Assembly (NCBI GenBank): GCA_036435485.1
Contig: CM071596.1
Location: 142,241,501-142,305,500 of the forward strand
Origin: Saposhnikovia divaricata
Taxonomy: Eukaryota; Streptophyta; Magnoliopsida; Apiales; Apiaceae
Length of the DNA: 64,000 bases
Direction of reading: 5' to 3'
Under the pieces are notes generated by a model. That model did not search any database and had not been told where the DNA came from. It saw nothing but the letters and a program-made list of their open reading frames with translations. Numbering within the stretch: the first letter of the stretch is position 1; each line of letters begins with the position of its first letter. Of the stretch, positions 1-11,149 are shown piece after piece. Both the position numbers and the translations under genes were made by a program.

Positions 1-2480
1 TAATCTTATTCCCAAAATTTCAAAAAAAAAAATTATTTGATTGGGTAATTGAACGGTAAACTAGTACTATGATCGGAACCCTAAACAGGGTTTCGCTAGG
101 GTTTATGGATTCGATTTTTTAAAAAATATTTCTCGAAGACTCAATCGTATAGGCATCAAGATCCATCATTTTTAATGTTATTCCCAAAATTTCAAAAAAA
201 AATTATTTGATTGGGTAATTGAACGATCAACTAGTAGTTTGACCGGAATCCATAAACAGGGTTTCGTCAAGGCTTAAGGATTCGATTTTTTAAAAAATAT
301 TTTTCGAAGACCCAACCGTACGAGCATCAAGATCCATCATTTTTAATGTTATTCCCAAAATTTTAAAAAAAAATTATTTGATTGGGTAATTGAACGGTCA
401 ACTAGTACTTTGACCGGAACCCCTAAACAGGGTTTCGTCAAGGTTTAAGGATTCGATTTTTTTAAAAATATTTCTCGAAGACCCAACCATACGGGCATCA
501 AGATCCATAATTTTTAATGTTATTCCCAAAATTTTGAAAAAAAATTATATGATTGGGTAATTGAACGGTGAACTAGTACTTTGACCGGAACCCCTAAACA
601 GGGTTTCGTCATGGTTTAAGGATTCGATTTTTTAAAAAATATTTCTCGAAGATCTAACCATACGGGCATCAAGATCCATCATTTTTAATGTTATTCCCAA
701 AATTTCAAAAAAAAATTTATTTGATTGGGTAATTGAACGGTCAACTAGTACTTTGACCGGAACCCCTAAACAGGGTTTCGTCAGGGTTTAAGGATTCGAT
801 TTTTTAAAAATTATTTCTCGTAGACCCAACCGTACGGGCACCAAGATCCATCATTTTTAATGTTATTCCCAAAATTAAAAAAAAAAATTATTTGAATGGG
901 TAATTGAACGGTCAACTAGTACTTTGACTGGAATCCCTAAACAGGGTTTCGTCACGGTTTAAGGATTCAATTTTTTAAAAATTATTTCTCGATGACTCAA
1001 CCATGCAGGCATCAAGATACATCATTTTTAATGTCATTCCCAAAATTTCAAAAAAAAATTATTTGATGGGGTAATTGAACGGTCAACTAGTACTTTGATT
1101 GGAACCCCTAAACAGGGTTTCGTCAGGGTTTATGGATTCGATTTTTTAAAAAATATTTCTTGAAGACTCAATCGTACAGGCATCAAGATCCATCATTTTT
1201 AATGTTATTCCCAAAATTTCAAAAAAAAAAATTATTTAATTGGGTAATTGAACGATCAACTAGTAGTTGGACCGGAATCCCTAACCAGGGTTTCGTCAGG
1301 GTTTAAGGATTCGATTTTTTAAAAAATATTTCTCGAAGACCCAACCATACAAGCATGTAGATCCATCATTTTTAATGTTATTCCCAAAATTTCAAAAAAA
1401 AATTTATTTGATTGGGTAATTGAATGGTCAACTAGTACTTTGACCGGAACCCCTAAATGGGGTTTCATCAGGGTTCAAGGATTCAATTTTTAAAAATTAT
1501 TTCTCGAAGACTCAACCGTACAGGCATCAAGATCCATCATTTTTAATGTCATTCCCAAAATTTCAAAAAAAAATTATTTGATTGGGTAATTGAACGGTCA
1601 ACTAGTACTTTGACCGGAACCCCTAAACAGGGTTTCGTCAGGGTTTAAGGATTCGATTTTTAAAAAAAAAATTGTCAGAGACCCAACTGTACGGGCATCA
1701 AGATCCATAATTTTAATGTTATTCCCAAAATTTAAAAAATTATTTGATTGGGTAATTTAACGGTCAACTAGTACTTTGACCGGAACCCCTGAACAGGGTT
1801 TCGTCAGGGTTTAAGGATTCGATTTTTAAAAAAATATTTCTCGAAGACCCAACCGTAAGGGCATTAAGATCCATCATTTTTAATGTTATTCCCAAAATTT
1901 TAAAAAAAAAATTATTTGATTGGGTAATTGAACGGTCAACTAGTACTTTCATTGGAATCCCTAAACAGGGTTTCGTCAGGGTTTAAGGATTCGATTTTTT
2001 AAAAATATTTCTCGAAGATCCAACAGTACGGGCATCAATATCCATCATTTTTATTTTATTCCCAAAATTTAAAAAAAAATTATTTGATTGGGTAATTGAA
2101 CGGTCAACTAGTACTATGATCGGAACCCCTAAACAAAGCTTCGTCAGGGTTTATGGATTCGATTTTTTAAAAAATATTTCTCGAAGACTCAATCGTACAG
2201 GCATCAAGATCCATCATTTTTAATGTTATTCCCAAAATTTGAAAAAAAAATTATTTGATTGGGTAATTGAACGATCAACTAGAAGTTTGACCGGAATCCC
2301 TAAACATGGTTTCGTCAGGGCTTAAGGATTCGATTTTTTAAAAAATATTTTTCGAAGACCCAACCATACGGGCATCAAGATCCATCATTTTTAATGTTAT
2401 TCTCAAAATTTTAAAAAAAAAATTATTTGATTGGGTAATTGAACGGTCAACTAGTACCTTGACCGGAACACCTAAACAGG
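1..2480 (+). repeat. Left divergent block: older, more mutated monomers
   Basis: About 14.5 monomers of the same family that are not part of the recent superunit copies. Monomer order at 1-640 (ACTATGATCGG type, GATCAACTAGTAG type, consensus type, GGTGAACTAG type) matches the order at 60241-60900. From about 640, the order matches the block starting near 2690 (offset 2,045), showing an older tandem duplication of roughly twelve monomers. Divergence here is visibly higher than between the superunits further right. No gene or non-satellite sequence is present. Confidence 0.8.
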
Positions 2481-3857
2481 GTTTCGTCAGGGTTTAAGGA
2501 TTCGATTTTTTAAAAATATTTCTCGAAAACCCAACCGTAAGGGCATTAAGATCCATCATTTTTAATGTTATTCCCAAAATTTTAAAAAAAAATTATTTGA
2601 TTGGTTAATTGAACGGTCAACTAGTACTTTCATCGGAATCCCTAAACAGGGTTTCATCAGGGTTTAAGGATTCGATTTTTTAAAAAATATTTCTCGAAGA
2701 TCTAACCATACGTGCATCAAGATCCATCATTTTTAATGTTATTCCCAAAATTTCAAAAAAAAATTTATTTGATTGTGTAATTGAACGGTCAACTAGTACT
2801 TTGACCGGAACCCCTAAACAGGGTTTCGTCAGGGTTTAAGGATTCGATTTTTTAAAAATTATTTCTCGTAGACCCAACCGTACGGGCATCAAGATCCATC
2901 ATTTTTAATCTTATTCCCAAAATTAAAAAAAATTATTTGAATGGGTAATTGAACGGTCAACTAGTCCTTTGACCGGAACCCCTAAACAGGGTTTTGTCAC
3001 GGTTTAAGGATTCAATTTTTTAAAAATTATTTCTCGATGACTCAACCATGCAGGCATCAAGATACCTCATTTTTAATGTCATTCCCAAAATTTCAAAAAA
3101 AATTATTTGATGGGGTAATTGAACGGTCAACTAGTACTTTGATTGGAACCCCTAAACAGGGTTTCGTCAGGGTTTATGGATTCGATTTTTTAAAAAATAT
3201 TTCTCAAAGACTCAATCGTACAGGCATCAAGATCCATCATTTTTAATGTTATTCCCAAAATTTCAAAAAAAAAATTATTTGATTGGGTAATTGAACGATC
3301 AACTAGTAGTTTGACCGGAATCCCTAAACAGGGTTTCGTCAGGGTTTAAGGATTCGATTTTTTAAAAAATATTTCTCGAAGACCCAACCATATGAGCATC
3401 AAGATCCATCATATTTAATGTTATTCCCAAAATTTCAAAAAAAACTATTTGATTGGGTAATTGAACGGTCAACTAGTACTTTGACCGGAACCCCTAAATA
3501 GGGTTTCATCAAAGTTCAAGGATTCAATTTTTTAAAAATTATTTCTCGAAGACTCAACCGTACAGGCTTCAAGATCCATCATTTTTAATGTCATTCCCAA
3601 AATTTAAAAAAAAATTATTTGATTGGGTAATTGAACGGTCAACTAGTACTTTGACCGGAACCCCTAAACAGGGTTTCGTCAGGGTTTAAGGATTCGATTT
3701 TTAAAAAAACAATTGTCGTAGACCCAACTGTACGGGCATCAAGATCCATCATTTTTAATGTTATTCCCAAAATTTAAAAAAAATTATTTGATTGGGTAAT
3801 TTGGCGGTCAACTAGTACTTTGACCGGAACCCCTGAACAGGGTTTCGTCAAGGTTTA
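2480..3857 (+). repeat. Block C, copy in S0 (8 monomers)
   Basis: This stretch matches 24860-26238 at a constant offset of 22,380 and 40737-42115 after a further 15,877. Diagnostic shared changes are CTCGAAAACCC near 2521, GATTGGTTAATTG near 2600, GATTGTGTAATTG near 2770, a CTAGTCC variant at 2960 and CTCGATGACTC at 3034. The matching begins somewhere between 2470 and 2520; upstream sequence does not follow the other copies. Block C is absent from S1, where the junction at 12745 skips it. Confidence 0.85.
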
Positions 3858-4664
3858 AGGATTCGATTTTTTAAAAATATTTCTCGAAGATCCAACCGTA
3901 CGGGCATCAATATCCATCATTTTTAATTTTATTCCCAAAATTTTAAAAAAAAATTATTTGATTGGGTAATTGAACGGTCAACTAGTACTATGATCGGAAC
4001 CCCTAAACAAAGCTTCGTCAGGGTTTATGGATTCGATTTTTTAAAAAATATTTCTCGAAGACTCAATCGTACAGGCATCAAGATCCATGATTTTTCATGT
4101 TATTCCCAAAATTTAAAAAAAAAATTATTTGATTGGGTAATTGAACGATCAACTAGTAGTTTGACCGGAATCCCTAAACAGGGTTTCGTCAGGGCTTAAG
4201 GATTCGATTTTTTAAAAAATATTTTTCGAAGACCCAACCAAACGGGCATCAAGATCCATCATTTTTAATGTTATTCTCAAAATTTTTAAAAAAAAATTAT
4301 TTGATTGGGTAATTGAACGGTCAACTAGTACTTTGACCGGAACCCCTAAACAGGGTTTCGTCAGGGTTTAAGGATTCGATTTTTTTTAAAATATTTCTCG
4401 AAGACCCAACCATAAGGGCATTAAGATCCATCATTTTTAATGTTATTCCCAAAATTTTAAAAAAAAATATTTGATTGGGTAATTGAACGGTCAACTAGTA
4501 CTTTCACCGGAATCCATAAACAGGGTTTCGTCAGGGTTTAAGGATTCGATTTTTTAAAAATATTTCTCGAAGATCCAACCGTACGGGTATCAATATCCAT
4601 CATTTTTAATGTTATTTCCAAAATTTTAAAAAAAAGTATTTGATTGGGTAATTGAACGGTCAAC

Positions 4665-4740
4665 TAGTACTATGATCGGAACCCCTAAACAGGGTTTCGT
4701 CAGGATTTAAGGATTCGATTTTTTTAAAAATATTTCTCGA
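4665..4740 (+). repeat. Fusion monomer: in-register loss of one monomer
   Basis: The monomer starts like the ACTATGATCGG type and ends like the GATCAACTAGTAG type: after GGGTTTCGTCAGG it continues with ATTTAAGG and the CATACGAGC ending. In copies 2, 3 and 4 (for example 13555-13790) these features belong to two successive monomers. The exchange point lies within the shared CTAAACAGGGTTTCGTCAGG. Spacing between flanking HindIII sites drops from 2,050 to 1,879 bp, exactly one monomer. Confidence 0.85.
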
Positions 4741-6722
4741 AGACCCAACCATACGAGCATCAAGATCCATCATTTTTAATGTTATTCCCAAAATTTCAAA
4801 AAAAAAAATTATTTGATTGGGTAATTGAACGGTCAACTAGTACTTTGACCGGAACCCCTAAATAGGGTTTCATCAGGGTTCAAGGATTCGATTTTTTAAA
4901 AATTATTTCTCGAAGACTCAACCGTACAGGCATCAAGATCCATCATTTTTAATGTTATTCCCAAAATTTCAAAAAAATTTTATTTGATGGGGTAATTGAA
5001 CGGTCAACTAGTACTTTGATTGGAACCCCTAAATAGGGTTTCGTCAGGGTTTATGGATTCGATTTTTTAAAAAATATTTCTCGAAGACTCAATCGTACAG
5101 GCATCATGATCCATCATTTTTAATGTTATTCCCAAAATTTCAAAAAAAAAAAAATTATTTGATTGGGTAATTGAACGATCAACTAGTAGTTTGACCGGAA
5201 TCCCTAAACAGGGTTTCGTCAGGGTTTAAGGATTCGATTTTTTAAAAAATATTTCTCGAAGACCCAACCATACGAGCATCAAGATCCATCATTTTTAATG
5301 TTATTCCCAAAATTTCAAAAAAAAACTATTTGATTGGGTAATTGAACGGTTAACTAGTACTTTGACGGAACCCCTAAATAGGGTTTCATCAGGGTTCAAG
5401 GATTCAATTTTTTAAAAATTATTTCTCGAAGACTCAACCGTACAGGCATCAAGATCCATCATTTTTAATGTCATTCCCAAAATTTCAAAAAAAAATTATT
5501 TGATTGGGTAATTGAACGGTCAACTAGTACTTTGACCAGAACCCCTGAACAGGGTTTCGTCAGGGTTTAAGGATTCGATTTTTTAAAAAAAATTGTCGGA
5601 GACCCAACTGTACGGGCATCAAGATCTATCATTTTTAATGTTATTCCCAAAATTTAAAAAAAAATTATTTGATTGGGTAATTTGACGGTCAACTAGTACT
5701 TTGACTGGAACCCCTGAACAGGGTTTAGTAAGGGTTTAAGGATTCGATTTTTTAAAAATATTTCTCGAAGATCCAACCGTACGGGCATCAATATCCATCA
5801 TTTTTAATTTTATTCCCAAAATTAAAAAAAAATTATTTGATTGGGTAATTGAACGGTCAACTAGTACTATGATCGGAACCCCTAAACAAAGCTTCGTCAG
5901 GGTTTATGGATTCGATTTTTTAAAAAATATTTCTCGAAGACTCAATCGTACAGGCATCAAGATCCATCATTTTTAATGTTATTCCCAAAATTTCAAAAAA
6001 AAATTATTTGATTGGGTAATTGAACGATCAACTAGTAGTTTGACCGGAATCCCTAAACAGGGTTTCGTCAGGGCTTAAGGATTCGATTTTTTAAAAAATA
6101 TTTTTCGAAGACCCAACCATACGGGCATCAAGATCCATCATTTTTAATGTTATTCTCAAAATTTTAAAAAAAATTATTTGATTGGGTAATTGAACGGTCA
6201 ACTAGTACTTTGACCGGAACCCCTAAACAGGGTTTCGTCAGGGTTTAAGGATTTGATTTTTTTAAAACTATTTCTCGAAGACCCAACCGTAAGGGCATTA
6301 AGATCCATCATTTTTAATGTTATTCCCAAAATTTTTAAAAAAAATTAAAAATTATTTGATTGGGTAATTGAACGGTCAACTAGTACTTTCACCGGAATCC
6401 CTAAACAGGGTTTCGTCAAGATTTAAGGATTCGATTTTTTTTAAAATATTTCTCGAAGATCCAGCCATACGCGCATCAAGATCCATCATTTTTAATGTTA
6501 TTCCCGAAATATCAAAAAAAAAATTATTTGATTGGGTAATTGAACGGTCAACTAGTACTTTGACCGGAACCCCTAAATAGGGTTTCCTCAGGGTTCAAGG
6601 ATTCGATTTTTTAAAAATTATTTCTCGAAGACTCAACCGTACAGGCATCAAGATCCATCATTTTTAATGTTATTCCCAAAATTTCAAAAAAAATTTATTT
6701 GATTGGGTAATTGAACGGTCAA

Positions 6723-6880
6723 CTAGTACTTTGACCGGAACCCCTAAACAGGGTTTAAGGATTCGATTTTTAACAAAACAATTCTCGGAGACCCAACTGT
6801 ACGGGCATCAAGATCCATCATTTTTAATGTTATTCCCAAAATTAAAAAAAAATTATTTGATTGGGTAATTGAACGGTCAA
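6723..6880 (+). repeat. Shortened 158-bp monomer: one CAGGGTTT copy lost
   Basis: The usual CAGGGTTTCGTCAGGGTTT is reduced to a single CAGGGTTT at about 6749-6756, an 11-bp deletion exactly the length of one direct-repeat copy plus the CGT spacer. A further small loss in the A-run region gives a 158-bp unit. The same deletion is present at about 15807, 29302 and 45179, so it predates the superunit copies. Confidence 0.88.
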
Positions 6881-9800
6881 CTAGTACTATGATCGGAACC
6901 CCTAAACAAAGCTTCGTCAGGGTTTATGGATTCGATTTTTTAAAAAATATTTCTCGAAGACTCAATCGTACAGGCATCAAGATCCATCATTTTTAATCTT
7001 ATTCCCAAAATTTCAAAAAAAAAATTATTTGATTGGGTAATTGAACGATCAACTAGTAGTTTGACCGGAATCCCTAAACAGGGTTTCGTCAGGGCTTAAG
7101 GATTCGATTTTTTTAAAAATATTTTTCGAAGACCCAACCATACGGGCATCAAGATCCATCATTTTTAATGTTATTATCAAAATTTTAAAAAAAAATATTT
7201 GATTGGGTAATTGAACGGTCAACTAGTATTTTGACCGGAACCCCTAAATAGGGTTTCGTCAGGGTTTAAGGATTTGATTTTTTTAAAAATATTTCTCGAA
7301 GACCCAACCGTAAGGGCATTAAGATCCATCATTTTTAATTTTATTCCCAAAATTTTAAAAAAAAATTATTTGATTGGGTAATTGAACGGTCAACTAGTAC
7401 TTTCACCGGAATCCCTAAACAGGGTTTCGTCAGGATTTAAGGATTCGATTTTTTTTAAAATTATTTCTCGAAGATCCAGCCATACGCGCATCAAGATCCA
7501 TCATTTTTAATGTTATTCCCAAAATTTTAAAAAAAAATTATTTGATTGGGTAATTGAACGGTCAACTAGTACTTTCACCGGAATCCCTAAACAAGGTTTC
7601 GTCATGGTTTAAGGATTCGATTTTTTAAAAATATTTCACGAAGATCCAACCGTACGGGCATCAATATCCATCATTTTTAATTTTATTCCTAAAATTTTAA
7701 AAAAAATATTATTTGATTGGGTAATTGAACGGTCAACTAGTACTATGATCGGAATCCCTAAACAGGGTTTCGTTAGGGTTTATGGATTCGATTTTTTAAA
7801 AAATATTTCTCGAAGACTCAATCGTACAGGCATCAAGATCCATCATTTTTAATGTTATTCCCAAAATTTAAAAAAAATTATTTGATTCGGTAATTGAACG
7901 GTCAACTAGTACTTTCACCGGAATCCCTAAACAGGGTTTCGTTAGGGTTTAAGGATTCGATTTTTTAAAAAATATTTCTCGAAGATCCAACCGTACGGGT
8001 ATCAATATCCATCATTTTAATGTTATTTCCAAAATTTTAAAAAAAATTATTTGATTTGGTAATTTAACGGTCAACTAGTACTTTGACCGGAATCCCTAAA
8101 CAGGGTTTCGTCAAGGCTTAAGGATTCGATTTTTTAAAAAATATTTTTCGAAGACCCAACCGTACGGGCATCAAGATCCATCATTTTTAACATTATTCTC
8201 AAATTTTTTTTAAAAAATTAATTGATTGGGAAATTGAACGGTCAACTAGTACTTTGACTGGAACCCCTAAACAGGGTTTCGTCAGGGTTTAAGGATTCGA
8301 TTTTTTTAAAAATATTTCTCGAAGACCCAACCGTAAGGGCATTAAGATCCATCATTTTTAATGTTATTCCCAAAATTTTAAAAAAAAATTATTTGATTGG
8401 GTAATTGAACGGTCAACTAGTACTTTCACCGGAATCCCTAAATAGGGTTTCTTCAGGGTTTAAGGATTCGATTTTTTAAAAAATATTTCTCGAAGATCCA
8501 ACCGTACGGGTATCAATATCCATCATTTTTAATGTTATTTCCAAAATTTAAAAAAAAATTATTAGATTTGGTAATTTAACGGTCAATTAGTACTTTGACT
8601 GGAACCCCTGAACAGGGTTTCGTCAGGGTTTAAGGATTCGATTTTTAAAAAAATATTTATCGAAGACCAAACCGTAAGGGCATTAAGATCCATCATTTTT
8701 AATGTTATTCCAAAAATTTAAAAAAAAATTATTTGATTCGGTAATTGAACGGTCAACTAGTACTTTCACCGGAATCCCTAAACAGGGTTTCGTTAGGGTT
8801 TAAGGATTCGATTTTTTAAAAAATATTTCTCGAAGATCCAACCGTACGGGTATCAATATCCATCATTTTAATGTTATTTCCAAAATTTAAAAAAAAAATA
8901 TTTGATTTGGTAATTTAACGGTCAACTAGTACTTTGACCGGAACCCCTGAACAGGGTTTCGTCAGGGTTTAAGGATTCGATTTTTAAAAAAAAATTATCG
9001 AAGACCCAACCGTAAGGTCATTAAGATCCATCATTTTTAATGTTATTCCCAAAATTTTAAAAAAAAAATTATTTGATTGGGTAATTGAACGGTCAACTAG
9101 TACTTTCACAGGAATCCCTAAACAGGGTTTCGTCAGGGTTTAAGGATTCGATTTTTTAAAAAATATTTCTCGAAGACCCAACCGTAAGGGCATTAAGATC
9201 CATCATTTTTAATGTTATTCCCAAAATTTAAAAAAAAAATATTTGACTGGGTAATTGCACGGTCAACTAGTACTTTCACCGGAATCCCTAAATAGGGTTT
9301 CGTCAGGGTTTAAGGATTCGATTTTTTAAAAAATATTTCTCGAAGATCCAACCGTACGGGTATCAATATCCATCATTTTTAATGTTATTTCCAAAATTTT
9401 AAAAAAAAGTATTTGATTGGGTAATTGAACGGTCAACTAGTACCATGATCGGAACCCCTAAACAGGGTTTCGTCAGGGTTTATGGATTCGATTTTTTAAA
9501 AAATGTTTCTCGAAGACTCAGTCGTACAGGCATCAAGATCCATCATTTTTAATGTTATTCCCAAAATTTCAAAAAAAAAAAATTGTTTGATTGGGTAATT
9601 GAACGATCAACTAGTTGTTTCACCGGAATCCCTAAACAGGGTTTCGTCAGGGTTTAAGGATTCGATTTTTTTAAAAATATTTCTCGAAGACCCAACCATA
9701 CGAGCATCAAGATCCATCATTTTTAATGTTATTCCCAAAATTTCAAAAAAAAATATTATTTGATTGGGTAATTGAACGGTCAACTAGTACTTTGACCGGA

Positions 9801-10799
9801 ACCCCTAAATAGGGTTTCATCATGGTTCAAGGATTCGATTTTTTAAAAATTATTTCTAGAAGACTCAACCGTACAGGCCTCAAGATCCATCATTTATAAT
9901 GTTATTCCCAAAATTTCAAAAAAAAATTATTTGATTGGGTAATTGAACGGTCAACTAGTACTTTTAGCGGAACCCCTAAACAGGGTTTCGTCAGGGTTTA
10001 AGGATTCGATTTTTAACAAAAAAATTCTTGGAGACCCAACTGTACGGGCATCAAGATCCATCATTTTTAATGTTATTCCCAAAATTTTAAAAAAAATTAT
10101 TTGATTTGTTAATTTAACGGTCAACTAGTACTTTGACCGGAACCCCTGAATAGGGTTTCGTCAGGGTTTAAGGATTCGATTTTTAAAAAAATATTTATCG
10201 AAGACCCAACCGTAAGGGCATTAAGATCCATCATTTTTAATGTTATTCCCAAATTTTTTAAAAAAAATTATTTGATTGGGTAATTGAACGGTCAACTAGT
10301 ACTTTCACCGGAATCCCTAAATAGGGTTTCGTCAGGGTTTAAGGATTCGATTTTTTAAAAATATTTCTCGAAGATCCAACCGTACGGGCATCAAGATCCA
10401 TCATTTTTATTTTGATTCCCAAAATTTTAAAAAAAAATTATTTGATTGGGTAATTGAATGGTCAACTAGTACTATGATCAGACCCCCTAAACAGGGTTTC
10501 GTCAGGGTTTATGCATTCGATTTTTTAAAAAATATTTCTCGAAGACTCAATCGTACAGACATCAAGATCCATCATTTTTAATGTTATTCCCAAAATTTCA
10601 AAAAAAAATTATTTGATTGGGTAATTGAACGATCAACTAGTAGTTTGACCGGAATCCCTAAATAGGGTTTCGTCAGGGCGTAAGGATTCGATTTTTTAAA
10701 AAATATATTTCGAAGACCCAACTGTACGGGCATCAAGATCCATCATTTTTAATGTTATTCCCAAAATTTAAAAAAAAATTATTTGATTGGGTAATTGAA

Positions 10800-10821
10800 C
10801 GGTCAACTAGTACTTTGACCG
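10800..10821. repeat. Perfect 7-bp dyad, CGGTCAA / TTGACCG with 8-bp loop (representative copy)
   Basis: CGGTCAA at 10800-10806 is the exact reverse complement of TTGACCG at 10815-10821, with CTAGTACT between them. The element recurs in most monomers. Several monomer classes break it by one base: GATCAA on the left arm, GGTGAA on the left arm, TTCACC on the right arm, or ATGATC on the right arm. I did not see a monomer where a left-arm change is matched by a compensating right-arm change. Short dyads are common in centromeric satellites and have been proposed to form cruciforms. Whether this one does is inference. Confidence 0.85.
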
Positions 10822-10825
10822 GAAC

Positions 10826-10851
10826 CCCTAAACAGGGTTTCGTCAGGGTTT
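10826..10851. repeat. Telomere-like heptamers: CCCTAAA, AGGGTTT, AGGGTTT (representative copy)
   Basis: CCCTAAA lies at 10826-10832, AGGGTTT at 10834-10840 and again at 10845-10851. CCCTAAA is the complement of the plant telomere repeat TTTAGGG, and AGGGTTT is a permutation of it, so each monomer holds one heptamer on one strand and two on the other. The two AGGGTTT copies sit inside an 8-bp direct repeat CAGGGTTT separated by CGT. The AACCC before and GGGTT after the first loop also form a 5-bp dyad. The array is not telomeric: the heptamers never run in tandem. They could be chance, a fossil of satellite origin, or a conserved protein site. Confidence 0.7.
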
Positions 10852-10856
10852 AAGGA

Positions 10857-10884
10857 TTCGATTTTTTAAAAAATATTTCTCGAA
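10857..10884. repeat. A/T palindrome flanked by TTCGA / TCGAA (representative copy)
   Basis: A 14-bp perfect palindrome ATTTTTTAAAAAAT occupies 10861-10874. Just outside it TTCGA (10857-10861) and TCGAA (10880-10884) form an inverted pair. In many variants the T/A tract is shortened or shifted, and in m4-type monomers the region becomes an A run followed by CAATTCTCGGAG, which destroys the palindrome. It is the most A/T-rich point of the monomer together with the A run at monomer positions 135-143. Confidence 0.75.
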
Positions 10885-11149
10885 GACCCAACCATACGGG
10901 CATCAAGATCCATCATTTTTAATGTTATTCCCAAAATTTTTTAAAAAAATTATTTGATTGGGTAATTGAACGGTGAACTAGTACTTTGACCGGAACCCCT
11001 AAAAAGGGTTTCGTCATGGTTTAAGGATTCGATTTTTAAAAAAATATTTCTCGAAGATCCAACCGTACGGGCATCAAGATCCATCATTTTTAATGTTATT
11101 CCCAAAATTTCAAAAAAAAAATTATTTGATTGGGTAATTGAACGGTCAA

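Larger units (their letters stand above)
10807..10977 (+). repeat. Representative 171-bp monomer with internal motif map
   Basis: This copy is close to the consensus and exactly 171 bp from CTAG to CTAG. In monomer coordinates (C of CTAGTACT = 1) the conserved landmarks are: right dyad arm TTGACCG at 9-15; telomere-like CCCTAAA at 20-26; direct repeat CAGGGTTT at 27-34 and 38-45; TTCGA at 51-55; the palindrome ATTTTTTAAAAAAT at 55-68; TCGAA at 74-78; a variable block around GACCCAACCGTACGGGCATC at 79-98; AAAATTT at 127-133; the A run at 135-143; GATTGGGTAATTGAA at 150-164; and the left dyad arm CGGTCAA at 165-171. ACTAGT, a SpeI site, overlaps the monomer boundary chosen here. The unit length equals 57 codons, so reading frames stay in phase between monomers of exact length; this explains the short repetitive open frames in the window. 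Confidence 0.95.
3858..11149 (+). repeat. Common segment, copy 1 (S0)
   Basis: Roughly 43 monomers ending at the first m1 of h6 array 1. The segment recurs at 12745-20208, 26239-36087 and 42116-53426. It starts with a monomer carrying AATTTTATTCCC and three copies of the HindIII-bearing variant (4010, 5889, 6909). Compared with copy 2 it is one monomer shorter (7,292 versus 7,464 bp), because two adjacent monomers are fused near 4690. It includes the shortened 158-bp monomer at 6723, the A/T-expanded spacer near 6330-6358, and the final eight-monomer stretch 9784-11149 that leads into h6. Confidence 0.88.

Noticed and set aside
6300..6360. Possible replication origin or matrix attachment region from A/T-rich runs
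   Set aside because: A/T richness is common to all monomers and no specific origin motif can be shown.
10826..10851. Interstitial telomere array
   Set aside because: Heptamers are isolated and in opposite orientations, never in tandem runs.
10836..10862. CENP-B box candidate around TTTCGTCAGGGTTTAAGG and TTCGA
   Set aside because: The essential pattern TTCG-N4-A-N2-CGGG is not met on either strand; only the TTCG part is present.
10854..10868. Pol III internal promoter B box (GGATTCGATT) followed by a T run as terminator
   Set aside because: The match to the B box consensus is partial, no A box lies at a suitable distance upstream, and the T run would end transcription at once.
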